A stretch of DNA of 23,328 bases from Pseudomonadota bacterium (GTDB lineage Bacteria; Desulfobacterota; Syntrophia; Syntrophales; UBA5619): assembly GCA_018827585.1 (NCBI GenBank), contig JAHJXP010000232.1, positions 1 through 23,328 on the forward strand, written 5' to 3'. The position numbers were made by a program, and so were the translations under genes. A model generated the notes under the pieces. The model was not told where the DNA came from. It saw nothing but the letters and a program-made list of their open reading frames with translations, and did not search any database. Of this stretch, positions 14,572 through 22,242 are shown piece by piece (position 1 is the stretch's first letter; each line of letters opens with the position of its first letter).

Positions 14572-16104
14572 ATGGCGCCGGACAGTGCGAATCATCGCGG
14601 GAAAACGGCTGTGCTCCTCATCGCCCCGGAGACGGGAAGGCTGCCGGAAGACATGTGCACCCTGGCTGGTTACATCTCAGGAAAGAGCGGGGGGTTAGGG
14701 GATGTTGTTGCCGCACTTTGCGCCGGGCTCACGGAACGGGACATCGAATGTCACCTCGCAACGATCAACCTCAAGAAACGTTTTCAAAAGGAGAACTGGA
14801 TGGATAAGGCGGAATGGAGGGTGCTTCGCCACACTATGGATCCGGAGAAAATCCATCTCGTCAGTTCATCTATATTTAATGATCTTTCTAGCGCTTATGC
14901 GGGAAATCCCCTTTGCAATGCAGCGGAGTTCCAAAAAGAGATGGTCAATCATCTGATCAAAGAAATCCGGGGAAAAAACAAGGGAAGGCTGATCCTTCAC
15001 AGTCACGACTGGATGGCCGGAGGCGTAATCACCGCCTATGCAAGATCAAGAGGCTGCCCGGTTCTTCATACGGTTCACAATGTCCACACGGGATATATAC
15101 CTCAAGAGATGTTCTACGGGGTTGATCTCGACGACCTCGTCAACAACCTCTATTTTACCGAGGATCAGGGAAAAAGGTGTATCGACAGTCATGCGACAGC
15201 CATCAAAAACGCCAACCTGATCAATTTCGTCGGCAAACGGTTTCTTCATGAGGTCATCGAAGGTCATTTCGTTGACAGACCGATCATTCCACCTGCCGTG
15301 AGAAATGAAGTCAGGGAGAGATATTATCACGGCGCCGTTCTGACTATCATCAATGCACCCTCCCCCGTATTGTATCCTGAGTCCTGCGACTATCTCACAG
15401 AAAAATATGGTCCTGAAGAAGAAATCCTTGCTGCAAAACGCTCAAATCTCGTTGCCTTCCAAAAACGGACCGGTCTCATCGAGGACCCCAACGCCATTCT
15501 ATTTTACTGGCCGTCAAGGTTGGACCCCATGCAGAAGGGAGTCGAACTCCTCGAAGAGATTGCGCAGAGGTTCGTGATCGAACATGGGGATGTACAGATA
15601 GCCATTGTCGGGAATGGCGTTGGAGGCGACAGGACCCATGAAGAAATTCTTGGGAGGATTGCCTGGGCCTCCGGAGGAAAGATTACCTATCAACATTTTG
15701 AGGAAGGGCTTGCCATGCTGGGTTATGCGGCCGCGAATGATGTCTTCGGCGCCTCCCTCTATGAGCCGTGTGGGCAGATTGATCAGGTCGGAAACCTCTT
15801 TGGGGCAACGGCGACCAATAGAGACACAGGCGGGTACCATGACAAGATCAAGGAACTGAGACTGCGGTCCGATGGAGCGGAGCGTGACGAGGAGAACGGG
15901 TTTCTCTTCCGGGATTATGACAGCGGCGGATTATGGTATGGCCTGGAAAAGAGCGTTCGTTTCCACAGGAGGGCACCGGAAGTCAGGGGAGAGCAGGCAA
16001 AAAGGATCATGAGGGAGGTGCGAAGGGAATATAGCATAAAAAAGATGATTGATGAATACATCGGGGTCTATGAGAAATTGAACAGGGGGAGCCTGCTGTC
16101 GTAA
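14572..16104 (+). CDS. Glycogen/starch synthase (GT5-type), divergent
   Basis: A 510-aa glycosyltransferase with a GT-B fold. The N-terminal starch synthase catalytic domain has GYISGKSGGLGDVVAAL (variant of KTGGLGDV, residues 38-45), HSHDW (143-147) and LHTVHNVHTGYIP. The C-terminal GT domain has SRLDPMQKGVELL (315-327) and SLYEPCGQIDQVGNLFGA (395-412) with RDTGGYHD. The usual EPCGLTQ is EPCGQID, so the donor-site loop deviates from classic GlgA. These enzymes extend alpha-1,4-glucan from ADP- or UDP-glucose. The start ATG 14572 has AGGTGG eight bases upstream. No glgB, glgC or glgP is adjacent. It lies between the SAP gene and two Usp genes, suggesting stress-linked carbon storage. Confidence 0.82.
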   Translation: MAPDSANHRGKTAVLLIAPETGRLPEDMCTLAGYISGKSGGLGDVVAALCAGLTERDIECHLATINLKKRFQKENWMDKAEWRVLRHTMDPEKIHLVSSSIFNDLSSAYAGNPLCNAAEFQKEMVNHLIKEIRGKNKGRLILHSHDWMAGGVITAYARSRGCPVLHTVHNVHTGYIPQEMFYGVDLDDLVNNLYFTEDQGKRCIDSHATAIKNANLINFVGKRFLHEVIEGHFVDRPIIPPAVRNEVRERYYHGAVLTIINAPSPVLYPESCDYLTEKYGPEEEILAAKRSNLVAFQKRTGLIEDPNAILFYWPSRLDPMQKGVELLEEIAQRFVIEHGDVQIAIVGNGVGGDRTHEEILGRIAWASGGKITYQHFEEGLAMLGYAAANDVFGASLYEPCGQIDQVGNLFGATATNRDTGGYHDKIKELRLRSDGAERDEENGFLFRDYDSGGLWYGLEKSVRFHRRAPEVRGEQAKRIMREVRREYSIKKMIDEYIGVYEKLNRGSLLS

Positions 16105-16152
16105 AAACAGCAACAAGCATTCGCGTAAAAACTTACTTTCAGGGTGAGAAAA

Positions 16153-16626
16153 ATGGAAAATCAAAAAGAGGTCTTCTTGTTTCAACCCAGAAAAATACTT
16201 GTACCGACGGATTTCTCGGAAGACTCTAATCTGGCCTTTAGAATGGCTTTGAGTATTGCCGTCAAGTACCAGGCAAGGATCTTTCTCCTCCATGTCATCA
16301 GCAATACGGTACAGCAGAGTTTGGCTGGTTACCGCCTCGACCAGAGCATTGTGGACCGTGTTTTGAACGAGAGCATCGTTTTTTCCAATGAAAAGCTTCA
16401 GGAAGAAATCGATAAAAATCAACAAAGCGGGAATATTAAGGTTATTCCCGATGTCCGCAAGGGTCAGCCATATGAAGAGATTCTGAAAGAGGCATCCGAG
16501 CGAAAGATTGATCTTATCGTGATCGCCTCTCACGGGAAAACGGGTTTGCAAAAATACTTTATCGGAAGCGTCACGGAAAAGGTGATGAAAGAGGCAAAAT
16601 GTCCGGTGCTTCTGATCCGAAGTTAG
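16153..16626 (+). CDS. Universal stress protein (UspA family)
   Basis: About 157 aa, a single Usp domain. It has RKILVPTDFSEDSNLAFRMA near the N-terminus, RIFLLHVIS as strand 2 and LIVIASHGKTGLQKYFIGSV near the C-terminus, where the ATP-binding G-2X-G-9X-G(S/T) motif is present with Ala at the first Gly. It ends CPVLLIRS. ATG 16153 is chosen over GTG 16144 because AGGGTGAG lies just upstream with correct spacing. It starts 48 bp after the glycogen synthase and is probably cotranscribed. Usp proteins are cytoplasmic nucleotide-binding proteins induced by growth arrest. Confidence 0.9.
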   Translation: MENQKEVFLFQPRKILVPTDFSEDSNLAFRMALSIAVKYQARIFLLHVISNTVQQSLAGYRLDQSIVDRVLNESIVFSNEKLQEEIDKNQQSGNIKVIPDVRKGQPYEEILKEASERKIDLIVIASHGKTGLQKYFIGSVTEKVMKEAKCPVLLIRS

Positions 16627-16646
16627 GAGAAAGAGGAGGTGTCGGC

Positions 16647-16715
16647 ATGTTCTCCATGATGATCCGCACATGGGGGCCGAAGAATGAAAAGGAGGTCAGG
16701 ACGAGAAAGGGGTAA
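16647..16715 (+). CDS. Possible 22-aa small ORF between the Usp genes
   Basis: ATG 16647 follows a strong Shine-Dalgarno (GAGGAGGTG, about 16634-16642) and encodes MFSMMIRTWGPKNEKEVRTR then KG and TAA. The ribosome site is as good as those of the flanking Usp genes. No family is recognised. It could be a translated leader, a remnant of a lost gene or a chance frame. Confidence 0.3.
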   Translation: MFSMMIRTWGPKNEKEVRTRKG

Positions 16716-16759
16716 ACGCAAATCCTTTAAAAATATTTAAAAAGAAGGAGGTGTGTTTT

Positions 16760-17218
16760 ATGTATCAGAAGATTCTTGTTCCTCTGGACGGTTCGGAACT
16801 GGCCGAGAACGCCCTGACCCAGGTAAGAAACCTGGCAGGAGTGGGGGGTGTTGGGGAAGTCACCCTTTTGAAGGTCGTAGAGATCGATCTTATGGGGCTT
16901 TCCGAGCCCCCCCATCATACCCGAAGCATCGATTTGCCCGCGCTCAGAAAAGCCCACATGGAAAGATCGCAAAAGTATCTCGAAAAGATCCAATCTCAGC
17001 TCAGTTCGGAGGGGATGAAAGTAAAAACGGAGACGCTGGAAGGAAGGCCCGCGCAAACGATTGTGGATTACTCCCAGAAAAACAGCATGGATCTGATCGT
17101 CATCGCCACCCACGGTTACAGCGGAATGAAACGGCTGATGTTCGGCAGCGTGGCGCTCAGGGTGCTCCATGATTGTCATGCGCCCGTGCTCCTTATCAGG
17201 CCGGAGTCCTGCCGGTAA
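16760..17218 (+). CDS. Universal stress protein (UspA family), second copy
   Basis: About 152 aa, a single Usp domain. It starts MYQKILVPLDGSELAENALT and contains LIVIATHGYSGMKRLMFGSV, the nucleotide-binding loop with Ala in place of the first Gly, and ends APVLLIRPESCR. ATG 16760 is preceded by AAGGAGGTG (16745-16753); GTG 16751 lies inside that ribosome site and is therefore unlikely to be the start. It diverges from the first Usp gene in sequence, so this is not a recent tandem duplication. It is the last recognisable gene of the plus-strand block and converges on the mandelate-racemase-type gene. Confidence 0.9.
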   Translation: MYQKILVPLDGSELAENALTQVRNLAGVGGVGEVTLLKVVEIDLMGLSEPPHHTRSIDLPALRKAHMERSQKYLEKIQSQLSSEGMKVKTETLEGRPAQTIVDYSQKNSMDLIVIATHGYSGMKRLMFGSVALRVLHDCHAPVLLIRPESCR

Positions 17219-17336
17219 TAATCACATCCTTCCGGGAGAGCCGGTGGGGCCGCATCCGCCTTACATGGACATTCCGGGTGAGATGAACGGCCTTATTGCA
17301 CAATATGCGGATCGTTACCCGACGCGGAAACGCTGA
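17219..17336 (+). pseudogene. Possible gene fragment between convergent genes
   Basis: The plus-strand frame through this stretch reads NNHILPGEPVGPHPPYMDIP then GEMNGLIAQYADRYP and stops at 17334-17336. Composition is protein-like, and the PPYMDIPGEMNGLI part is faintly like the Fic-protein segment 'PPP..VPELM..L', but I cannot assign it. It overlaps the 3' end of the convergent enolase-superfamily gene. No start or ribosome site is evident. A decayed fragment is more likely than a functional gene. Confidence 0.25.
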
Positions 17337-18418
17337 ACAGTCTCCTCAGGAATCTCCAACCCTAACCCCGGTTTCTGCGGCGGCAGCATATGGCCGTTTT
17401 TGATCTGGAGAGGCTCTGCAAACGCGGTCGCCACCCAGGGCATGTATTCGATGGGACCGGAAGTCATGACCCCGCAAGCGACCTGGATCGTGCTCTCCAT
17501 CATGTGATGCGGCGCCACCGGCAGCTGGGCGACGTCGGCCATGGTCACCACCTTGACCATCTCGGTGATGCCGCCGACCCGGATGATGTCCGGCTGCAGG
17601 ATATCCACCGCATCGGCGCGCAGATAGGCGGCGAATTCGAAGCGGGACCCCAGGGTCTCGCCCATCGCGATGGGGATGTCCAATGCCGCCGCGAGCCTGG
17701 CGTGACCGGGGATGTCCTCACAGAGGAGCGGCTCTTCAAACCAGGCGACACCGAGTTGTTCAAGCTCGCGACCCACCCACATCGCTGTCGGAAAATCCCA
17801 CTTCTGGTTGGCGTCGACGGCGATCCAGGCATCATCGCCCAGGGCCTTGCGGACTTCTCTGACCCGCGCTACATCGACCCTGGGATCTTCATGGCCGATC
17901 TTCATCTTGACGCCCATCATCCCCTGGGCCAGGTAGCCTTCGAAGGCCGCCACCATCTCGGAGACGCTCATGTACAGCCAGCCGCCGTCGGAACCGTAGA
18001 CCGGCGCGCTTTCCCGGCAGCCGCCCAGGAGCTTGTATACCGGCAAACCGCAAATCTTCCCCTTGATGTCCCACAAGGCCAGGTCAACTGCCGCCTGCGC
18101 CTGGGTAACCAGCCCATGGCGGCCTACCGACTGGAGCCGCCGGTAGAGCTTGTTCCACAGCCGTTCGTGGTCGAGGGCGTCCTCGTCGATCAGCAGCGGC
18201 GCAAAATCGTCCTGAAGGACGCAGCGGGTGGCCGTGGCGCCGCCCAACAAACTCCAGGCATAGCCGATGCCCCGCGTGCCGTCTTCCGTGGTGATGAAGA
18301 CGAGCGGCATATTGATGTGGCTGACCGGCCCTCCTTTCTTGCCGCTGGATGATCCCGACTGCATCGGGCGCGGCAGGGGCATACGCAGCAGCTCGGTCCT
18401 GACTTCGGTAATACGCAT
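17315..18418 (-). CDS. Mandelate racemase/muconate lactonizing enzyme family protein (enolase superfamily)
   Basis: A 367-aa enolase-superfamily enzyme of the mandelate racemase subgroup. Visible residues: VKMKIG (the KxK acid/base pair, K171 and K173); Mg ligands D202 (VDANQKWD), E228 (WFEEPL) and E254 (GETLGS); D277 (LQPDIIRVGG) and H304/H305 (APHHMMES) as the His-Asp dyad; and E324 (GPIEYM). All catalytic positions are intact. These enzymes abstract the alpha-proton of a carboxylate, leading to racemisation or dehydration, often of sugar acids. GGAG lies upstream of the ATG at 18416-18418. It is the last gene of the minus-strand cluster, downstream of the TTT transporter, so its substrate is probably the imported carboxylate or a derivative. 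The exact reaction is unknown. Confidence 0.88.
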   Translation of the reverse strand: MRITEVRTELLRMPLPRPMQSGSSSGKKGGPVSHINMPLVFITTEDGTRGIGYAWSLLGGATATRCVLQDDFAPLLIDEDALDHERLWNKLYRRLQSVGRHGLVTQAQAAVDLALWDIKGKICGLPVYKLLGGCRESAPVYGSDGGWLYMSVSEMVAAFEGYLAQGMMGVKMKIGHEDPRVDVARVREVRKALGDDAWIAVDANQKWDFPTAMWVGRELEQLGVAWFEEPLLCEDIPGHARLAAALDIPIAMGETLGSRFEFAAYLRADAVDILQPDIIRVGGITEMVKVVTMADVAQLPVAPHHMMESTIQVACGVMTSGPIEYMPWVATAFAEPLQIKNGHMLPPQKPGLGLEIPEETVQRFRVG

Positions 18419-18510
18419 GATCCTTGTTTCTCCTTACTTTTTGATTCTCCCCAACACCTTCATGATTACTTCAAACTCGATCATCTTCTTCACCAGGGCC
18501 AAAGAGGCCT

Positions 18511-18972
18511 CTAAAAAAACCAGCCTTCCGGCAACAGAACATGGAGGAGGCGCGTGAAAATCAAATAGAAGAACGCCACCTCGCAGGCGACGATCCCCAC
18601 CCAGAGGGCAAACCTGGCCGGGCTCACCCGGCGCCCGGCCAGGGCCAGATACAACGCCAGCAGGGACATCACCAGGACGCTCGAGACGAAAAAGCCGAGA
18701 TAGCCGATGGCGATGACCCAGCCGAAGAAAAAAAGGCCCGTCGCCAGCACCCGGACGTTGCTCCCCACGTCGAAGAGGTTCCCGCGTTCGGCCGCCCGGC
18801 TGAAGCCCTTGATGACCAGCAGGGCCGAAGCGATGGCCATAATGCCGATCATGGCCGTCGGGAAGACGGCCGACATGTGCGTCATCCTCGGGTCGATCAA
18901 CGACCAGAATGTTAAACTCAAGAGCAGCCCTAAGGTGCCGGCAACCAGATCCGTATTGACGTTGCGAATCAT
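18511..18972 (-). CDS. Tripartite tricarboxylate transporter small membrane subunit, TctB family
   Basis: 153 aa starting MIRNVNTDLVAGTLGLLLSL, with four hydrophobic segments: near the N-terminus, AVFPTAMIGIMAIASALLVI, FFFGWVIAIGYLGFFVSSVL and the C-terminal WVGIVACEVAFFYLIF. This is the size and pattern of TctB, the small integral subunit of TTT uptake systems. The ATG (18970-18972) overlaps the TctA stop as ATGA, a tight translational coupling that fixes the start. A longer in-frame extension into tctA exists but has no family support. Confidence 0.85.
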   Translation of the reverse strand: MIRNVNTDLVAGTLGLLLSLTFWSLIDPRMTHMSAVFPTAMIGIMAIASALLVIKGFSRAAERGNLFDVGSNVRVLATGLFFFGWVIAIGYLGFFVSSVLVMSLLALYLALAGRRVSPARFALWVGIVACEVAFFYLIFTRLLHVLLPEGWFF

Positions 18973-20501
18973 TTGGCACCTCCCTTGTTGACTTTTTCGG
19001 CCGACCACATCCGCCGTTTCAGGGCGAGCAGGAATGGCCATGCCGCCGAGACGACGACCATCGCGATCAGAATCCAGGAGAGGGGATTCTCGAAGAGGCG
19101 AAACCACGGAAAGCGGTAAGCCGCCCCGCCCAGGATCGCCTGCACATACCCCACCTCGGCGATGGTGCCGAGGATCAGCCCGAGCACAATGGGGGCGGAC
19201 GCGATGCCGATCTGCTTGAGAAGGTACCCCGTGGTTCCCAGAATCAGCATGATCATCACGTCGGAGAGGCTGTTGCGAAGGGCGAAGGTACCGACGATGG
19301 TCGCCAGTCCAATGGTGGGAACCAGAAAAAAGTGCGGCGTGCGGAAGATGACGCGGTAGATGAGGCGTCCCCCGAGCAGTCCCACCGGAACCATGGCAAT
19401 GGCGGCCAGCCCCATGGAGAAGATAAAGGCATAGGTGAGCACCCCGCTGGTCGTAAACAGCTCGATGCCCGGCCTAAGTCCGTGCAGCAGCATCACGCCG
19501 AGGATGACCGCGTCCGGGGGGGCGCCCGGAATCCCGAGCGTGAGGAGCGGCACCATGCTTCCGGCCACGGTCACGTTGTTGCTCGATTCGGAGGCAATCA
19601 GCCCCTCGGTTGTCCCGGTTCCGAAGCGCTCCGGGGTTTTCGAAGCCCGCTTGGCTTCGTTGTAGGCGACCAGGTTGGCGATGTTGCCGCCGGCGCCCGG
19701 CATGATGGCGATGATTTCGCCGATAATGCAGGACCGGATGAGGTTGCCGGGCTTGGAGAAAACCTTGGCCGCTACCCGCCAGAAGGAAGACTTCTCCTTG
19801 TCAGCGACGCTCACCGCCCCGAGAGACGCCCGACCGAGCGCCGCCATGTTGTACAACTCCGGGATGACGAACAGGCCGATGAGCGCCACGATCATCTCGA
19901 TCCCCCCCTGCATCACCGGTATCCCGAGGGTAAACCGGGACTCGCCGCCGACGGGCGACAGGCCGATCGTTCCCAGCATGATCCCGATGGTGCCCCCCAG
20001 AAACCCCTTGAACACCGATCCTTCGGAGAGGGTGGCGATGAGGGTCAACCCCAGCATCGCCACCCAGAAATACTCCGCGGGCCCGAAGCGAATGGAGAGG
20101 AGCGCCAGCGGCGGCGCCAGGAACAGCAGGAACAGCACGCCGGCGATGCCGCCGATGGCCGAGGCGACGGTGGCCACGCTGATCGCCTCGAGCGCCCGCC
20201 CCTGCTTGGCCATCGGGTAACCCTCGAAGGCCGTCGCGATGGAGGACGGCGTCCCCGGCGTGTTCACCAGGATGGCGGCAAAGGATCCTCCGTAAATCGC
20301 CCCCATGTAAACCGCCCCGAGAGCCACCAGACCATCCAGGGGCGTCATGGTGAAGGTAAAAGGCAAAAGGACGGCCAAGGCCATCGTCGCCGTCAAGCCC
20401 GGCATCGCCCCCGCGAAAAGACCGATGGTAACGCCCCCGAAGATCAGCAGAATCATTTTCGGGTGCGCCAGCGCCCCCATTGCCTGCAGACATATGTCCA
20501 T
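18969..20501 (-). CDS. Tripartite tricarboxylate transporter large permease subunit, TctA family
   Basis: A 510-aa protein with about 12 hydrophobic segments. It shows the TctA hallmarks IGLFAGAMPGLTATMALAVL, then YGGSFAAILVNTPGTPSSIA and TAFEGYPMAKQGRA, and in the second half GEIIAIMPGAGGNIANLVAY and LTLGIPGAPPDAVILGVMLL. The pseudo-symmetric GxPG/NTPGTP motifs are intact. ATG 20499-20501 is preferred because GGAGGGTG lies just upstream; ATG 20546 is an alternative giving 525 aa without a good ribosome site. It is the membrane channel of a TTT (Tct-type) secondary carrier in the inner membrane, working with the adjacent TctC binding protein and TctB. Confidence 0.93.
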   Translation of the reverse strand: MDICLQAMGALAHPKMILLIFGGVTIGLFAGAMPGLTATMALAVLLPFTFTMTPLDGLVALGAVYMGAIYGGSFAAILVNTPGTPSSIATAFEGYPMAKQGRALEAISVATVASAIGGIAGVLFLLFLAPPLALLSIRFGPAEYFWVAMLGLTLIATLSEGSVFKGFLGGTIGIMLGTIGLSPVGGESRFTLGIPVMQGGIEMIVALIGLFVIPELYNMAALGRASLGAVSVADKEKSSFWRVAAKVFSKPGNLIRSCIIGEIIAIMPGAGGNIANLVAYNEAKRASKTPERFGTGTTEGLIASESSNNVTVAGSMVPLLTLGIPGAPPDAVILGVMLLHGLRPGIELFTTSGVLTYAFIFSMGLAAIAMVPVGLLGGRLIYRVIFRTPHFFLVPTIGLATIVGTFALRNSLSDVMIMLILGTTGYLLKQIGIASAPIVLGLILGTIAEVGYVQAILGGAAYRFPWFRLFENPLSWILIAMVVVSAAWPFLLALKRRMWSAEKVNKGGAK

Positions 20502-20568
20502 CGACACCCTCCACGTCTGAACGCTTCGTTCAAATCCCGCTGTCATCGAGACAGCCGGCCCGTGATTC

Positions 20569-21540
20569 TTACTTCTTCTGCGCCTCCAATTCGGACAGAA
20601 TCCCTCCGTAATCGGCCTTCATGCGCGCCACCAGGTCGATTGCCTGTTTTCCCGTCGCGGTGGTGATTTCAAAACCCATCTCGCGCTGCTTGGCGGCGAT
20701 CAGATCGGTCGTCTTGAGGAAGGCATCCGTCAGCTTTTTCACGATGTCCGGCGGGGTGCCCTTGGGGACCGCGACCCCCCGGTAGGCACCGCCCACGATG
20801 TCGTAACCGAGTTCCTTGAAGGTCGGCACATCCGGCAGCATGGCGACCCGCGCATCGGCGGCCACGGCCAGCGTACGCAGTTTGTCCTTATACTGGACCC
20901 CCACCATCGTATAATTCATGGTGCTGGTGACATGGCCGCCCATCAGGGCCGGAATGATGGGGCCGGTGCCGGTGTGGGGGACGTAGGTGGTTTGAATGCC
21001 GGCCAGCTTGTCTAATCGCAAGGCATCCAGGTGATTGGCGCTGTAGGTGCCGCTGCCGGCGACGGTCACGGCCTTGGGTTTGGCCTTGGCCAGTTTGATG
21101 AAGTCGGCCAGGGTCTTGATGTCGCCGTCCCTCTGGACGATCAAGGCATTGGGCGTGAAATGAAACCACATGATCAGTTCAAATCCGTCGGTGGTGTAGC
21201 CGGTGTCCTTCCGCTCCATCGGCTGGGCGATGATATGGGGGATGTTGACGCCGATGATCGTATAGCCGTCGGGCCGGGCCGTGCGCTGAAATTCGCTCCA
21301 GGCGACCGCGCCGCCGCCGCCGGGCTTGTGAGTGACATTGACCGTTACGCCCAGGATTTTTTCCAGGTGGCTCTGCTGGAGACGGGCCGTCACGTCCGAT
21401 TCCCCCCCGGGATTGAAGGAGATGATGTAGTTGATCGGTTTGTCCGGATAAGCGGCCAGAGCGTCGTTGTGCTGGATGGTGGCCAGTACGACCGCCGCCA
21501 GAACCATACAGAAGCAACCTATAAATCTTTTCAGTTTCAT
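20569..21540 (-). CDS. Tripartite tricarboxylate transporter binding protein, TctC/Bug family
   Basis: A 323-aa periplasmic solute-binding protein. A Sec signal peptide is visible (MKLKRFIGCFCMVLAAVVLA, probable cleavage at DALA-AYPDKP). Family motifs follow: YPDKPINYIISFNPGGESDV, VTHKPGGGGAVAWSEF and RPDGYTIIGV. Later, LAVAADARVAMLPDVPTFKE and GVAVPKGTPPDIVKKL are typical of Bug proteins. The Shine-Dalgarno AAGGAGG lies 5 bases before the ATG (21538-21540). Bug proteins usually bind mono-, di- or tricarboxylates. Its place between the dehydratase-like subunits and TctA suggests the ligand feeds that enzyme, an inference. Confidence 0.92.
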   Translation of the reverse strand: MKLKRFIGCFCMVLAAVVLATIQHNDALAAYPDKPINYIISFNPGGESDVTARLQQSHLEKILGVTVNVTHKPGGGGAVAWSEFQRTARPDGYTIIGVNIPHIIAQPMERKDTGYTTDGFELIMWFHFTPNALIVQRDGDIKTLADFIKLAKAKPKAVTVAGSGTYSANHLDALRLDKLAGIQTTYVPHTGTGPIIPALMGGHVTSTMNYTMVGVQYKDKLRTLAVAADARVAMLPDVPTFKELGYDIVGGAYRGVAVPKGTPPDIVKKLTDAFLKTTDLIAAKQREMGFEITTATGKQAIDLVARMKADYGGILSELEAQKK

Positions 21541-21644
21541 TTTGTCCTCCTTACACTGTAGTTTGAAAGTTAAAGTTGATTCCCATTACCCCATTATTAC
21601 ACGCTGCTGAGCATGAAACCCCGAAACCCTGTTCTGACGCTTGC

Positions 21645-22145
21645 CTATTCCCGGCGCCCCTGTTCCCTCCGGATCATCGGTATGATCCCGCCGTTCTCCA
21701 AAATGGCGAGTACGTACGGCGAGAGGGGCTCGGCCATCAGAGCCGCCCCGGTGGTCCGGTTGATCACCCTGCCGGTGTCCATCTCCACGCGCAGCAGGTC
21801 GCCCCGCTTCACCCCTTTGGCGATGCCGGGACAGACCAGCAGCGGCAGCCCCAGATTGATCGCATTGCGGTAGAAGATGCGGGCGAACGATTCGGCGAGC
21901 ACCACCGCGATGCCGGACGCCTTCAACGTTACCGCGGCATGCTCGCGGCTGGACCCGCACCCGAAATTGGCGCCGGCCACAATCATGTCTCCGGGCCTGA
22001 CCTCCCGGACGAAGTCCGGGTCGGCACCCTCCATGACATGTTGGGCCACCCGGTCGGGATCGGTGAGATCCAGATACCGGCCGGGATAGATCTGATCCGT
22101 ATCGATATTGGCGCCGTATACGAACGCCGTGCCTTTGATAATCAT
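21645..22145 (-). CDS. 3-isopropylmalate dehydratase/homoaconitase-type small subunit
   Basis: A 166-aa swivel-domain protein of the aconitase superfamily, in the short LeuD/HacB form. It has GANIDTDQIYPGRYLD near the N-terminus and GANFGCGSSREHAAVTL (about 58-74), whose SSREH segment contributes active-site residues. Length is normal. The start ATG (22143-22145) has GAGGTG upstream. It pairs with the large subunit 97 bp upstream in the same direction. No leuA or leuB is present, and the neighbours are a TTT transporter and an enolase-superfamily enzyme, so a catabolic hydro-lyase role is as likely as leucine synthesis. Confidence 0.88.
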   Translation of the reverse strand: MIIKGTAFVYGANIDTDQIYPGRYLDLTDPDRVAQHVMEGADPDFVREVRPGDMIVAGANFGCGSSREHAAVTLKASGIAVVLAESFARIFYRNAINLGLPLLVCPGIAKGVKRGDLLRVEMDTGRVINRTTGAALMAEPLSPYVLAILENGGIIPMIRREQGRRE

Positions 22146-22242
22146 GTCTGTGCACCTCAGAATTCGCGCGCCTTATCTGTGGTCTTTGTTACGAAGCCGT
22201 TTCTTTTGAACACATTGATGATCTTTCACGAGAGCATCACCT

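Noticed and set aside
18434..18484. 16-codon minus-strand frame (MIEFEVIMKVLGRIKK) between tctB and the enolase-superfamily gene
   Set aside because: It reads as protein-like, but has no clear ribosome site and is too short to support.
18974..18989. Sigma54-like TGGCACCTCCCTTGTT on the plus strand
   Set aside because: Spacing fits a -24/-12 promoter, but it lies inside the 3' end of tctA and points into antisense tctB. Probably chance.
19332..20666. 444-aa plus-strand open frame opposite tctA
   Set aside because: His/Arg/Gln/Gly-rich composition with no hydrophobic core. It is a shadow of TctA, which is clearly real.
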